A DNA stretch of 64,000 bases from Vibrio sp. HDW18 (GTDB taxonomy: Bacteria; Pseudomonadota; Gammaproteobacteria; Enterobacterales; Vibrionaceae), in assembly GCF_011306175.1 (NCBI RefSeq), contig NZ_CP049913.1, positions 2,418,001 to 2,482,000 of the forward strand. The letters run 5' to 3'. The notes under the pieces are model-generated. The model worked only from the letters and a program-made list of their open reading frames with translations, searched no databases and was not told the DNA's origin. Of this stretch, positions 28,333 through 38,779 are shown piece after piece (position 1 is the first letter of the stretch; every line of letters starts with the position of its first letter). Position numbers and translations under genes: made by a program.

Positions 28333-28970
28333 TGAACTACTACCAAGAGATCACTTTATTACCTGATGCCGACATTGCCTTAGGCTTTCTTTGGCAAAAC
28401 GTCTTTCAACAAGTCCACATTGCTTTGGTGGAGCACAAAGTGGGTAGCAATCAATCTCTGGTTGCGGTCGGTTTTCCAGATTTCCGTCAAGCAAAGTTTC
28501 CGCTCGGCGCTAAGCTGCGTCTCTTTGCGCAAGAACAGGCGACACTGGAAAAGCTAGTCATCCACCAATGGCTAACTCGGCTAGAAGACTATGTGCACAT
28601 CAAAGGGATCAAGCCAGTACCAAGCGATGTAACTTACGTAAGCTTTGTACGCAAGCAGGTGAAATCGCCCGAACGGATAGAGCGGGATATGCAGCAAAAA
28701 GCCGAACTATGGGCAGCAAAATCCGGTAAACCGCTGGTGGAATGTCTAGCGGATTTGCAACAAAGCAAGCCGACAGCATTGTGCTCTTTGCCGTTTATTT
28801 ACTTGCATAGCCAGCAAACCAAGCAGCGCTCACCAGATAAAAACAGCAAGTTCCCGCTGTTTATTGAGATGCAGCAGCAAAGCACATCACAAGATGGGAG
28901 CTTTGATTGCTATGGTTTGAGTAGCAAAGCGAATGGACAATCAGCATTGGCTACCGTACCGCACTTTTAA
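28332..28970 (+). CDS. cas6f: Cas6f (Csy4), CRISPR RNA endonuclease
   Basis: Cas6f cuts the pre-crRNA at the base of each repeat hairpin and stays bound to the 3' end. I start at ATG 28332 and not GTG 28329, because this puts the histidine of QQVHIALV at position 29, the position of the catalytic His29 of the Pseudomonas aeruginosa enzyme. An N-terminal RAMP domain is followed by the arginine-rich RNA-binding part (FVRKQVKSPERIERDMQQKAELWAAKSG). It is the last cas gene and is followed by a terminator and the leader. The 212 residues are slightly longer than the Pseudomonas enzyme (187). Confidence 0.95.
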   Translation: MNYYQEITLLPDADIALGFLWQNVFQQVHIALVEHKVGSNQSLVAVGFPDFRQAKFPLGAKLRLFAQEQATLEKLVIHQWLTRLEDYVHIKGIKPVPSDVTYVSFVRKQVKSPERIERDMQQKAELWAAKSGKPLVECLADLQQSKPTALCSLPFIYLHSQQTKQRSPDKNSKFPLFIEMQQQSTSQDGSFDCYGLSSKANGQSALATVPHF

Positions 28971-29125
28971 ATTGAACGAAAAAGGGTAGTTTTTACCCTT
29001 TATTTTTGCTCTTTAAAAATGTGCATTTAAAACAAATGGTTGCAACGGGTTGTTTTTAACAAGGTAAAAAGATGATTTTTACCCTAACAGCTTGTTGCAG
29101 ATTATTTTTATCGGTTTATTCTATT
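28971..29125 (+). promoter_or_regulatory. CRISPR leader
   Basis: This AT-rich 155-base region lies between cas6f and the first repeat and is on the correct side for a plus-strand array. It holds the terminator above, a second hairpin (GGTAAAAA, 29063-29070, with TTTTTACC, 29076-29083) and a 10-base direct repeat TTTTTACCCT at 28990 and 29076. A possible promoter is TTGCAG (29095-29100) with TATTCT (29117-29122), a 16-base spacing, but this would start transcription inside the first repeat, so I hold it as weak. Confidence 0.7.
28981..29006 (+). terminator. Terminator of the cas operon
   Basis: AAAGGGTA (28981-28988) pairs with TACCCTTT (28994-29001), followed by ATTTTTG. It starts 10 bases after the cas6f stop codon and would separate cas mRNA from the array transcript. 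Confidence 0.8.
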
Positions 29126-31734
29126 GTTCACTGCCGCACAGGCAGCTTAGAAATGCGCGGCCTGATTCGTCCCAATTCTCACCAAGTTCACTGCCGCACA
29201 GGCAGCTTAGAAAAATCGGCGACGCCGCGCTCGGCTGCAAGCAGCGTTCACTGCCGCACAGGCAGCTTAGAAACAAGCGCTTCGAGTGCGCTATTTAACC
29301 CTTGGGTTCACTGCCGCACAGGCAGCTTAGAAATCCCAGTCAGCGTACACAGTTGACAGATCGATGTTCACTGCCGCACAGGCAGCTTAGAAAATTCCAA
29401 ACTCATCATTTAGCTGGTCAAAACTGTTCACTGCCGCACAGGCAGCTTAGAAAAGCAGATGGCGTCGGAATTCCAATCGGGAATCGTTCACTGCCGCACA
29501 GGCAGCTTAGAAAGAACAGTGTTGGCGGCATGATATTTCTCGACTGTTCACTGCCGCACAGGCAGCTTAGAAAAAGCAGCAGCACGCCGCCATCGACAAA
29601 CACGCGTTCACTGCCGCACAGGCAGCTTAGAAAACGCTGGAAGTCAGTCACGCTGAATTCAAACGGTTCACTGCCGCACAGGCAGCTTAGAAACGCAATA
29701 CCTCAACGCCGCTGATCACAAAGCCGTTCACTGCCGCACAGGCAGCTTAGAAATGTATGTAGCTTCGCCGATGCTCGACAGCCTGGTTCACTGCCGCACA
29801 GGCAGCTTAGAAAGCCTTTGGGGTCAAATCGACTTGGTAAGTTCGGTTCACTGCCGCACAGGCAGCTTAGAAACCAATATGCATTAGCGTCACTGGTGCG
29901 CTCGCGTTCACTGCCGCACAGGCAGCTTAGAAAAGTAGCGTCGGTGATTCGTCATCAAATAACATGTTCACTGCCGCACAGGCAGCTTAGAAAAACTATA
30001 GCCACCAAATTAACCATTTACCGTGGTTCACTGCCGCACAGGCAGCTTAGAAAAAACCGGTCTATCGTTTATGATGGACGCAGGCGTTCACTGCCGCACA
30101 GGCAGCTTAGAAATGAGTTGTCATAAGCGCCGTAGCACACCATTGGTTCACTGCCGCACAGGCAGCTTAGAAATATCCAATGCATTCATGGGTTTGGCGG
30201 TCAGTGTTCACTGCCGCACAGGCAGCTTAGAAACCATAAAAGCCCTAAAATACCTTTAGGGCTTTTGTTCACTGCCGCACAGGCAGCTTAGAAAGCCTAC
30301 ATAATCATGCTCATATTTCGGATTATGTTCACTGCCGCACAGGCAGCTTAGAAAAAGCTCTAGCACAATGGCTGAAATAACATATTCTTCACTGCCGCAC
30401 AGGCAGCTTAGAAATGCTGCTGTAACAACCGTGAAATCCTGACCGCGTTCACTGCCGCACAGGCAGCTTAGAAACAGCTCGCACGCTAGGTATTCTTGAA
30501 TGCCAGGTTCACTGCCGCACAGGCAGCTTAGAAAAACCCTACAGTGGTTAGCATTGGTGCGGAAACGTTCACTGCCGCACAGGCAGCTTAGAAATTAGAA
30601 TCACAAGAGGAATCAACACCACTCCTGTTCACTGCCGCACAGGCAGCTTAGAAATACCCGCCAAGAGACGCAGCTTGTGAAGACGCGTTCACTGCCGCAC
30701 AGGCAGCTTAGAAAAAAGCACGAAAGCCCCAAGCGGCGAATACTGCGTTCACTGCCGCACAGGCAGCTTAGAAATGCAGATAGCTCTGAGTATACAGAGG
30801 AAAACTGTTCACTGCCGCACAGGCAGCTTAGAAAATCTCGAACCGCTGACAGCACCGGGCCCTTACGTTCACTGCCGCACAGGCAGCTTAGAAAACACAA
30901 TCGTAAGCCTCGGTGGTTGACGCGAAGTTCACTGCCGCACAGGCAGCTTAGAAAAGCCATAGACCATGCTTGGCACGGAAATCCACGTTCACTGCCGCAC
31001 AGGCAGCTTAGAAAAGAACGCGCTCGCAGACACAGCAATGTTATGTGTTCACTGCCGCACAGGCAGCTTAGAAAAACTATGACCCAGCGCCGGAAGGGTC
31101 GGATTAGTTCACTGCCGCACAGGCAGCTTAGAAAAGATCCCGATGATGCTTTAATGTGGCCTTATGGTTCACTGCCGCACAGGCAGCTTAGAAATATTGT
31201 GCCTAAAAAAGCGATTGAGGCCGCACGTTCACTGCCGCACAGGCAGCTTAGAAATCAATGGCATACACCACTGTCACATACTTGGTGTTCACTGCCGCAC
31301 AGGCAGCTTAGAAAAAGCATTAGCAAAAGACCAGAAGAAGCTTTATGTTCACTGCCGCACAGGCAGCTTAGAAAATGATGTTGGTGAAAAGCGTGAAAAC
31401 GTCTTTGTTCACTGCCGCACAGGCAGCTTAGAAAAAAAGGCGCTCACAACAGCTATGAAAGGCGCGGTTCACTGCCGCACAGGCAGCTTAGAAATTGCGG
31501 GTAACACTCGCAAAGCCACGGTTTTTGTTCACTGCCGCACAGGCAGCTTAGAAAGGACAGGCTAAAAGGATCACAAAACGATCAGAGTTCACTGCCGCAC
31601 AGGCAGCTTAGAAAATCAGTGCGGTTTTTACCGTGCCTATCATAGTGTTCACTGCCGCACAGGCAGCTTAGAAATGCGGTCTAGCTCCATGCTCTGCTTG
31701 ATTTGAGTTCACTGCCGCACAGGCAGCTTAGAAA
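29126..31734 (+). CRISPR. Type I-F CRISPR array, 44 repeats and 43 spacers
   Basis: A 28-base repeat recurs every 60 bases from 29126 to 31734. It begins GTTCACTGCC, has the stem-loop CTGCC-GCACA-GGCAG and ends in the 8-base crRNA handle CTTAGAAA. Spacers are 32 bases except one of 33 (30234-30266), which shifts the register by one. All repeats are identical by eye except that at 30387, whose first base is C and not G. Repeat hairpin and handle orientation show transcription on the plus strand with the leader at the left. The lack of a decayed terminal repeat and the large spacer number suggest an active or recently active system. Spacers read like coding DNA in several cases, but I cannot assign targets without a search. 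Confidence 0.99.
30234..30266 (+). other. Terminator-like palindromic spacer in the array
   Basis: This is the only 33-base spacer. AAAAGCCCTAAA (30238-30249) and TTTAGGGCTTTT (30255-30266) are perfect 12-base complements around a five-base loop. In RNA this is a hairpin ending in UUUU, a rho-independent terminator shape. It follows repeat 19, so 25 repeats lie downstream. Confidence 0.9.
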
Positions 31735-31925
31735 GTAACATCGGTCATTGTTATCACCGATCATGCAAAACCGCCCAGCTTACTTATGATTGTCTTGATG
31801 GTTATTGGTTGTGGTATTGACTCCTTTTTCTTGTAAGGAAATTCCTACGTTTCTGCTTGTTGACATATCGCATTGAAAAATCAACCATTTCATTTGAATC
31901 CCTTATTAAAAAACAATAGGTCAGA
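31735..31925. other. Array trailer and 5' region of the metalloprotease gene
   Basis: The 191-base region after the last repeat has a hairpin ATCGGT (31740-31745)/ACCGAT (31756-31761). No degenerate repeat and no gene are seen. It contains the presumed promoter of the next gene and its ribosome site AGGT before ATG 31926. Confidence 0.5.
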
Positions 31926-34900
31926 ATGATAAATACAAAGCTTAAATTGATCTCAGCAATGGTTATGTTGGCCCTGTCTGGATGCAATCATGATTCCATG
32001 CCAATCGACCCCCCTAGTGTGGGTGGTGGCGAATTACCGGATATAGGGGTTGATGACCCGATTATTGCGGCTCAGCTCTCTTTGGATGGTAACCTGATCT
32101 TTGGTGGTTCAGTATTGTGTAATGATGCGCCAGCCAATCAATTTACAGTGCCACAAAAAGGCAATGTGATCTGTACCGTTGAGGGGCTAACGCTGGCGAC
32201 GTTTATTGCTCCTTTTGTGGGAGAGGAGAGTCAATCGACGAATGTTAATCAACGTTCTAGCTCTTTTGAATTAATGAAATTGATTGATGCCGATGAATAT
32301 AAAGACTCGGCAGTGCGCCAGAGTAATCTACAAATCTTGATCAATAATATGGGTAATGTGCAGGGCAAAACGATTGAACTGAATTTTACCTCATCTCGAG
32401 ATGCATTAACTTTTGAGAATTATCTCAACCATCTTGATATGCCAAGCGCAGAGTTTCGTGAACTGATTGTTGAAAAAGTCAGCAATGATAACCAAGTGGA
32501 TAAGCAACCATCCACCCATGTGCCGGATATTACGCCAGCGCTAACCACTGGAAGCTCGAATGATTTAAACAGCAGTTTTGTCTCCGCCAATGCGGAAGAG
32601 AGTTTACAGTATCAACCAACCTCTGTGATTTTGAGCCAAGGGCGACTACTTGATAGTGACGGCCGTGCGGTGAATGGCATTGCTTACTTTAGTAATAACA
32701 GCCGTGGTGTCACGGGCGTTTCTCAATCTGGTCGTGCGATGGGGGATGGAGGCTTTGAGTTCTCGTGGGGGGATTCGATCAGCTTTGCGATTGATACTTT
32801 TGAGCTTGGTACACTGCGTGGCAACAAAACCACATTTCAACTGACCGATCTTGGCAGTGAGAATGCCGGTAAAAATGCGCAAGCACTGGTGCTGCGTTAT
32901 GCTGAGCAAACTGAGGATACGGTGTCGATTAGCGATAAGGTGACCCAAGTTTTTGCCCAGTACCCGAATGTGGTGAATGAGGCAATTTCGCTCTCGCTGA
33001 GCAATGAGGACGTGGAATTAAAGATCGGTGCTGAGCAAACCCAAATTGTGCTGGGTGAATTTGCCCAGCAATTTTCACAAGGGATCGCGGCAGAGATTGA
33101 TCAGGCATTACAGCCGACCAGTTTGTACCAAACGAGATCGCAGGCGACGCCGAGATCGGCGGTCGATCAAGAAGCGAGCCGTATTCAAGCCGATATTGAA
33201 AAGCTTTGGGGCAGCACGAGCACCGCTTGGCAAGATGGCTGGAAAAAAGTTGAACGGTTCCATGTGTTCCATGACAGTACCAATTTTTACGGTAGTACGG
33301 GTTCTGCACGCGCACAAGCGGCGGTTAATATTGCCAACTCGGCCTTTCCTGTACTGATGGCACGCAATGACAATAACTATTGGATTGATTTTGGTAAGCC
33401 CAAAGCGTGGGATGCTCAAGGTTTAGCCTTTATTACCGAAGCGCCTTCCCAAGTCGAGCCGGAAAAGGTTTCCGCCGAAACAGCGACCTTTAACTTGCCG
33501 TTTATCAGTCTTGGTGAGCTTGGCCAAGGTAAAGTGATGGTGCTGGGCAATGCCCGTTATAACAGCATACTGGTTTGCCCGAATGGCTTTAGTTGGGGTG
33601 GGAGTGTTGATCAGCAAGGCAATTGTACCGCGGGTAGTGATAGCGATGATATGGCCAATTTCTTCACGAATGTGCTGCGTTATTTGACGCAAAATGCATC
33701 AAGTGAAGCTGGCACGGGCTCACAAATGACCATCGGTACTAATATACCGTCGGTTTATTTTAAACGTGCGGGTCAAGTGATGGGTAGCTCTGCTCCATTT
33801 GTACTCGACTCGCGCTTTGCGGCGGAGACTGTCCAACTTACTGATTTTAGTCATTTAGATCCAGTAACCATACCAGTGGTGATCATCAATGCGTACGAAT
33901 ATCGCGGCCATACTGCAATGGGTGCTTATGATCTACCGCTGAGCGCTGATCTCAGCCGTCCTAAATTGAGCCAACAAGACGTTAGTGACTTGATTGACTA
34001 TGTGACTTGGGGCGGAAATGTCTTAATGATGGAAACCGTGGTCAACCGTACCAGCTTGGGCGAGATTGATCGCTTGCTTGACAGTGCCGGCATTGCGTTT
34101 GGCATGGGGTCAAGTGTGGTGGCCGATGGCAATGGTCCAAGTGGTGGCTATCCTGATCGGGTGCGTAACCAACGTCAACATGGTATTTGGGTGTTAGAGC
34201 GTTATGCCGCCGTGAATGGGGATGGTGGACCTATGCTGCCTTACACCATTAACGAAGACGGTAGCGTTGAATGGTATTTTATTCTTCATAACAAACCGAG
34301 CGATAAGCCGAGCCTTGAAATGGCGACTTGGACGCAAGTCGATGATGAAGGCAATGCAAGCCGACAGGTTGCTTTTATTGATGAAGCCGATCACCTGCAA
34401 AAGGATGCCGATGGAGTAGAAGTGCTCAATCAGGCCAGTTTAGCGACGGCTAAGCAGCGCATTCTGAATGCGTTTCCTACCTCCACGGGTCTGGCGTATC
34501 AAGAGTGTCGCGATGATCAGTTCAATTACGAAGTTAACTGTTTGGAATATCGTCCCGGTAACGGCATTCCCGTGACTGGGTCAATGTATCGCCCACGTTA
34601 TACTGAGCTAAAACTGGGTAACGATGAAGCCCAAGCGATGATTAAAGCGGCTAACTTAGGCACCAATATTGAAGCCCTGTATCAACATGAACGTTATTTC
34701 CGTACCAAAGGTAAGCAGGGTGAGCGCTTAAGCAGTGTCGATCTCAACCGCATTTATCAAAATATGACGGTGTGGCTGTGGAATGATCTCGATTATCGCT
34801 ATGAATCTACTTATGACGATGAGCTGGGTTTTAAACGCTTTACCGAGTTTCTTAACTGCTATACCCGCAATCTTGCTGGCGGCAATACGGTCTGCCCTGA

Positions 34901-36461
34901 GGATCTGCAATTGCAGTTGACGGAGATGCAGATGGTGTATGGCGCTGAAGAGGGTGAGTATGCTGGGCAAATGAACCCGAGCTATCCGCTCAACTATATG
35001 GAAAAGCCTCTGACGCGTTTAATGCTCGGTCGCTCGTTCTGGGATCTGGATGTGAACGTCGATGTACGCCAATTCCCAGGTGAAGCCAAAGGAGCGAATG
35101 GCAAAACGGTGCAGCTTGATATGCGTAACCAAACCAGCGCTTGGTTTGCCGGTAATCGTCAGCCTACGGGGCAATGGGCGGTGGCTCAGCAACCCTTTCA
35201 GGTCAGCGTGACTGGCGAAAGCCAGCCAGTGACTATCACGATTGCGCTGGCCGATGATCTCACTGGGCGTGAAAAACATGAGCTGGGCCTGCAACGTCCA
35301 CCACGCATGACCAAATCTTTCGTGATTGGTGGGGGGCAAAACAGTAGCCAGAGTTTTACGGTTCCTTATGGTGGTTTGATTTATGCCCAAGGTGGTAATA
35401 GTGAGCAAGTTTCGCTGACTTTTGCAGGTACGATTGATGCACCGTTATATCAAGGTGAAGAGTGGATCAACGGACTGGATGCGCCGGCCCCGATCGGTGA
35501 AGTGGTGTCAGATAGCTTTATCTTTACCGCACCGAAAGCCAATTTGCAGGCCAATGGCTATGAAGGCGGAATTGCCCAATTTGCGCAAGATCTGGATCAG
35601 TTTGCCTTAGATCTTAGCGATTTCTACGCCCGTGATGAAGGCATTGAAGGCAAACTGAATCGCCAAGCAACCAGTGCCAGCAATCCGAATAACCGTCACC
35701 ATTTTGTCAATGATATTGCGATTAGCATTGGTGCGGCGCACTCGGGTTATCCGGTGATGAATGCCAGTTTTAATGCTGCGAGTAATAAACTGAATACCAA
35801 CCCACTCAACAGTTGGTTACTGTGGCATGAAATTGGCCACAACGCCGCAGAAGCCCCGTTTAATGTTGAAGGGGCGACCGAAGTGGTTAACAACTTATTG
35901 GCGCTGTATATGCAAGATCGCCATTTAGGCAAAATGGCGCGTGTTGAGCAGGATATTCAAATTGCACCGCAATTTGTGCGACTAGAACAAGGTCATGCGT
36001 GGGCCGCCGGTGGTGCAGGGGAGCGCTTGGTGATGTTTGCCCAACTTAAGGAGTGGGCAGAAAGCGAATTCCAGATTGCCGATTGGTATCCCGGAGAGCT
36101 GCCAAGTTATTACTCGGCGCAAGATGGCGTGAAAGGTTGGAACTTATTTAAGCTGATGCACCGTTTGACCCGCAACGCGCAAGATGATGCGATCAGCCTA
36201 AAAGGTGACAATTTATGCCAACTGAGTGGCTTAGGTAAAAGTGATCAGTTGATGCTGTGCGCTTCTTACGCGACGCAAACCGATCTCAGTGAGTTTTTCC
36301 AAGCTTGGAATCCCGGTAGTCGAGCGTTTGTATACCCAGGCGATCCTCATCCCTACTATGAAGGGGGTGTGAGCGATGCTGGGGTTAAACGAGTACAAGC
36401 ACTCTCATATCCAAAACCACAGCGCGATCCGTTAAAGGTCGATCGAATTAGCATGCATTAA
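31926..36461 (+). CDS. SslE/AcfD-like secreted M60-family metalloprotease lipoprotein
   Basis: This 1511-residue lipoprotein has lipobox ALSGC (Cys at about residue 20) and a short acidic, Gly/Pro-rich linker ([20 protein letters not shown]). The large N-terminal domain shared by AcfD and SslE/YghJ follows ([28 protein letters not shown]), with a flavodoxin/GATase-like middle region and a C-terminal M60 peptidase. The zinc site is [19 protein letters not shown], about residue 1303, matching HExxH followed by a distal Glu. Relatives are mucin-degrading proteins displayed or released by type II secretion. Length matches AcfD (about 1520). It is a second copy type, since the acf locus of V. cholerae is elsewhere. 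It stands alone between the CRISPR array and a convergent methyltransferase gene. Confidence 0.9.
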   Translation: MINTKLKLISAMVMLALSGCNHDSMPIDPPSVGGGELPDIGVDDPIIAAQLSLDGNLIFGGSVLCNDAPANQFTVPQKGNVICTVEGLTLATFIAPFVGEESQSTNVNQRSSSFELMKLIDADEYKDSAVRQSNLQILINNMGNVQGKTIELNFTSSRDALTFENYLNHLDMPSAEFRELIVEKVSNDNQVDKQPSTHVPDITPALTTGSSNDLNSSFVSANAEESLQYQPTSVILSQGRLLDSDGRAVNGIAYFSNNSRGVTGVSQSGRAMGDGGFEFSWGDSISFAIDTFELGTLRGNKTTFQLTDLGSENAGKNAQALVLRYAEQTEDTVSISDKVTQVFAQYPNVVNEAISLSLSNEDVELKIGAEQTQIVLGEFAQQFSQGIAAEIDQALQPTSLYQTRSQATPRSAVDQEASRIQADIEKLWGSTSTAWQDGWKKVERFHVFHDSTNFYGSTGSARAQAAVNIANSAFPVLMARNDNNYWIDFGKPKAWDAQGLAFITEAPSQVEPEKVSAETATFNLPFISLGELGQGKVMVLGNARYNSILVCPNGFSWGGSVDQQGNCTAGSDSDDMANFFTNVLRYLTQNASSEAGTGSQMTIGTNIPSVYFKRAGQVMGSSAPFVLDSRFAAETVQLTDFSHLDPVTIPVVIINAYEYRGHTAMGAYDLPLSADLSRPKLSQQDVSDLIDYVTWGGNVLMMETVVNRTSLGEIDRLLDSAGIAFGMGSSVVADGNGPSGGYPDRVRNQRQHGIWVLERYAAVNGDGGPMLPYTINEDGSVEWYFILHNKPSDKPSLEMATWTQVDDEGNASRQVAFIDEADHLQKDADGVEVLNQASLATAKQRILNAFPTSTGLAYQECRDDQFNYEVNCLEYRPGNGIPVTGSMYRPRYTELKLGNDEAQAMIKAANLGTNIEALYQHERYFRTKGKQGERLSSVDLNRIYQNMTVWLWNDLDYRYESTYDDELGFKRFTEFLNCYTRNLAGGNTVCPEDLQLQLTEMQMVYGAEEGEYAGQMNPSYPLNYMEKPLTRLMLGRSFWDLDVNVDVRQFPGEAKGANGKTVQLDMRNQTSAWFAGNRQPTGQWAVAQQPFQVSVTGESQPVTITIALADDLTGREKHELGLQRPPRMTKSFVIGGGQNSSQSFTVPYGGLIYAQGGNSEQVSLTFAGTIDAPLYQGEEWINGLDAPAPIGEVVSDSFIFTAPKANLQANGYEGGIAQFAQDLDQFALDLSDFYARDEGIEGKLNRQATSASNPNNRHHFVNDIAISIGAAHSGYPVMNASFNAASNKLNTNPLNSWLLWHEIGHNAAEAPFNVEGATEVVNNLLALYMQDRHLGKMARVEQDIQIAPQFVRLEQGHAWAAGGAGERLVMFAQLKEWAESEFQIADWYPGELPSYYSAQDGVKGWNLFKLMHRLTRNAQDDAISLKGDNLCQLSGLGKSDQLMLCASYATQTDLSEFFQAWNPGSRAFVYPGDPHPYYEGGVSDAGVKRVQALSYPKPQRDPLKVDRISMH

Positions 36462-36476
36462 TCATTTGATTGAAAA

Positions 36477-36514
36477 GGCCGAAATAGCGTCTGTTCGCCG
36501 TCGCTATTTTGGCC
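36477..36514. terminator. Bidirectional terminator between the M60 protease and RNA methyltransferase genes
   Basis: GGCCGAAATAGCG and CGCTATTTTGGCC form a 13-bp stem with one mismatch. It lies between converging genes; the T and A runs in the stem flanks suit both directions. Confidence 0.75.
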
Positions 36515-36520
36515 ATTCCC

Positions 36521-37084
36521 TTATTCTATCCCGTGATTCGCGGTCTCTTCCTCATTTTGCATCGACAGGCCAGATTTTACTTTTAAGCGATTTTTGTTAT
36601 CACGATTGGCCAGCACTTGCTGGCGATCATCAATCGGACCTAGATTTTTCGCCAAACGATCATACAACACGACATTAACGGTTGCCGCGAGGTTCATACA
36701 ACCGTAGGTCGGCACGTAAACCACATGCTGAGCTTGATCGACCAGATCTTGCGGCAGTGAGCCATCTTCTGGGCCAAAAAGATACATTGCGTGGGTTGGG
36801 TGAACAAATTCAGGCAGTGCCGTGGCTCCAACCACCAATTCAACACATACGATTTCCACCTTGTTATCAAGATCTGCGCTGAGCGAGTCCATCGCGACTA
36901 ACTCAATTCGCTGTTGAATATTCTGCGTATCGGTTTGAAACTTTGCGGCGCGCTGATAACGAGTGCCGCTATAACGTACCTGAGTCGCGTTATAACAGCC
37001 TGCCGCGCGCATGACGGCACCGACATTGGTTGGGCTTTTCGGGTTATGTAGTCCAATAATGACTGTTGATTGTTTGCTTGTCAT
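36521..37084 (-). CDS. TrmH-family (SPOUT) RNA methyltransferase
   Basis: The 187-residue protein has all three SpoU motifs: NPKSPTNVGAVMRAA (motif 1), LFGPEDGSLPQDL (motif 2) and VPTYGCMNLAATVNVVLYD (motif 3). These form the knotted SAM site used for 2'-O-ribose methylation of tRNA or rRNA. It is short, lacking the N-terminal RNA-binding extension of RlmB. The exact RNA target cannot be told; a TrmL-like tRNA target is possible. It is monocistronic and converges on the M60 protease gene. Confidence 0.86.
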   Translation of the reverse strand: MTSKQSTVIIGLHNPKSPTNVGAVMRAAGCYNATQVRYSGTRYQRAAKFQTDTQNIQQRIELVAMDSLSADLDNKVEIVCVELVVGATALPEFVHPTHAMYLFGPEDGSLPQDLVDQAQHVVYVPTYGCMNLAATVNVVLYDRLAKNLGPIDDRQQVLANRDNKNRLKVKSGLSMQNEEETANHGIE

Positions 37085-37318
37085 CGCTGTAATTCTACTT
37101 CTGTTGGTTTTTGGCGAGCCTCACGCTCGTTAAAGGCGGGATTATCGCTCTAAGCTCGGTCCAGCGCTAGGCCAGAAAAGCGTTAGCGGTGATTGGCTTT
37201 TTTAGTTTAGTTACACAAAGTTAAAGAGTAAGCTGTGATGCGAAACAGCTAGCGTGATGATTTTTTGCCTATTTACGGTACGATCACGAGCCAGAATTAG
37301 AGCGTAAATGGAGGATGT

Positions 37319-38752
37319 ATGGCACAGACGGTGGATAGAAAAACCTTTCTGGCGATTTTCTTTACGGTGTTTTTACCAATGTTTTTGGCCGCAGTCGACC
37401 AAACTTTGCTGGCGACCGCGACGCCAACCATCGTGGGTCATCTTGGTAATCTGCAACTCTCATCTTGGATTATGATTGGCTATATGTTGGCCAGTGCCGC
37501 CAGTGTGCCTATTTATGGCTGGTTGGGTGATCAATACGGTAGAAAACCGATCTTAATGATTTCTTTAATTATTTTTGCATTCGGTTCGGTAATTTGTGCG
37601 TTTGCGGCCAGTATGCCGTGGTTGGTTGCTGGGCGCATCGTGCAGGGACTTGGCAGTGGTGGCTTAATGAGCTTGTCACAAGCCTTGATTGGTGAGTTAG
37701 TGCCACCCCGTGAGCGTGCCCGTTTTCAAGGGTATTTCTCCTCGTTATTTGCCATTGCGAGTATTGGTGGGCCAGTGTTGGGTGGGGTGATTGTCACTTA
37801 TCTCTCTTGGCGCTGGTTGTTTTGGTTTAATCTGCCGCTAGTGGGATTCGCTTTGTATCGCTTAGCGCGGTTTCCATTGCGGCAAAGCTCGCCAAAATCT
37901 AAGTCATCGATTGATGTATTTGGGCTGATCCTATTTCCTTGCATGATGACATTGATCATCTACTGGCTTTCTGCTGGTGGGCACTATTTTGCGTGGCTAT
38001 CGAGTACCAGTGTGACATTGATAATGCTCTTTGCTGGCACCGCGCTGCTGCTGGTGTGGCAGCAACGACGCGTTTGCGCCTCATTTTTGCCGCTCCATTT
38101 GTTAGTGCGCCGCGAGATTCATATACCTCTGCTTTCAACCTTTATTTTTGCCGCCTGTTTATTTGCGTTGATTTTCTTTTTACCGATTTTTTTGCAATTA
38201 GGCTTAGGTGTGAACGCCGCGCAATCGGGGTTACTGCTTATCCCACTTTCATGTGGAATTATTGCGGGAGCCTATATTACCGGTAAAGTGATTGCTAAAA
38301 CTGGCGTGCCAAAATTTTTGCCTGTGTTTGGCATGAGTTTAAGCAGCGCGGCATTTGCTATGTTGGCACTGTTTACGCTTTCTGCACTAGAGGTGAGTGT
38401 GATTGCCGCTTTATGCGGTTTGGGATTAGGTACGGTAATGCCCTCAACGCAGGTATTGATCCAAACTGTGGCGGGTAAGGCTAATTTGGGACGCATTACC
38501 GCGATGGCATCATTAAGCCGTTCGTTAGGAGCATCGGTTGGAACCGCATTTTTTGGTACTTTGATTTATTCGTTATTGCCTGGGCTTTCGCCACACAGTG
38601 AGTTGCAAGCGATGGCTGCTTTGCCTGCGCATGAGGTATTACAGGCGTTCCATCTCGGTTTTGCGGTAGCTGCTATTTTGGCCTTGTTAGGTGCATTAAA
38701 TGCGTTACGCGCCCCAAGGATCCAGCTCGATGATTACACGTTTGACTCTTGA
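37319..38752 (+). CDS. MFS multidrug exporter, DHA2/EmrB-QacA family
   Basis: The 477-residue inner-membrane protein has about 14 hydrophobic helices. Motif A of the major facilitator superfamily is in loop 2-3 (GWLGDQYGRKPI), and the acidic, proton-coupling motif D1 region is in helix 1 (FLAAVDQTLLATATPTIV). The family exports drugs and other hydrophobic compounds by proton antiport. No EmrA-like adaptor is beside it, so it probably works alone. GGAGG lies 6 bases before the ATG. Confidence 0.88.
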   Translation: MAQTVDRKTFLAIFFTVFLPMFLAAVDQTLLATATPTIVGHLGNLQLSSWIMIGYMLASAASVPIYGWLGDQYGRKPILMISLIIFAFGSVICAFAASMPWLVAGRIVQGLGSGGLMSLSQALIGELVPPRERARFQGYFSSLFAIASIGGPVLGGVIVTYLSWRWLFWFNLPLVGFALYRLARFPLRQSSPKSKSSIDVFGLILFPCMMTLIIYWLSAGGHYFAWLSSTSVTLIMLFAGTALLLVWQQRRVCASFLPLHLLVRREIHIPLLSTFIFAACLFALIFFLPIFLQLGLGVNAAQSGLLLIPLSCGIIAGAYITGKVIAKTGVPKFLPVFGMSLSSAAFAMLALFTLSALEVSVIAALCGLGLGTVMPSTQVLIQTVAGKANLGRITAMASLSRSLGASVGTAFFGTLIYSLLPGLSPHSELQAMAALPAHEVLQAFHLGFAVAAILALLGALNALRAPRIQLDDYTFDS

Positions 38753-38779
38753 TACTGAGTATAAGCTGTGGTGATGGGA

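Noticed and set aside
20756..28970. Possibility of a transposon-borne I-F3 (Tn7-like) system
   Set aside because: cas1 and a full Cas2-3 with intact nuclease and helicase motifs are present, csy1 and csy2 are separate genes, and no tnsA, tnsB, tnsC or tniQ is seen.
29072..31565. Several long open frames across the array translating to repeated short peptides
   Set aside because: They are the CRISPR repeat read as codons. The 60-base period keeps frame, so stops are rare; there is no ribosome site or family match.
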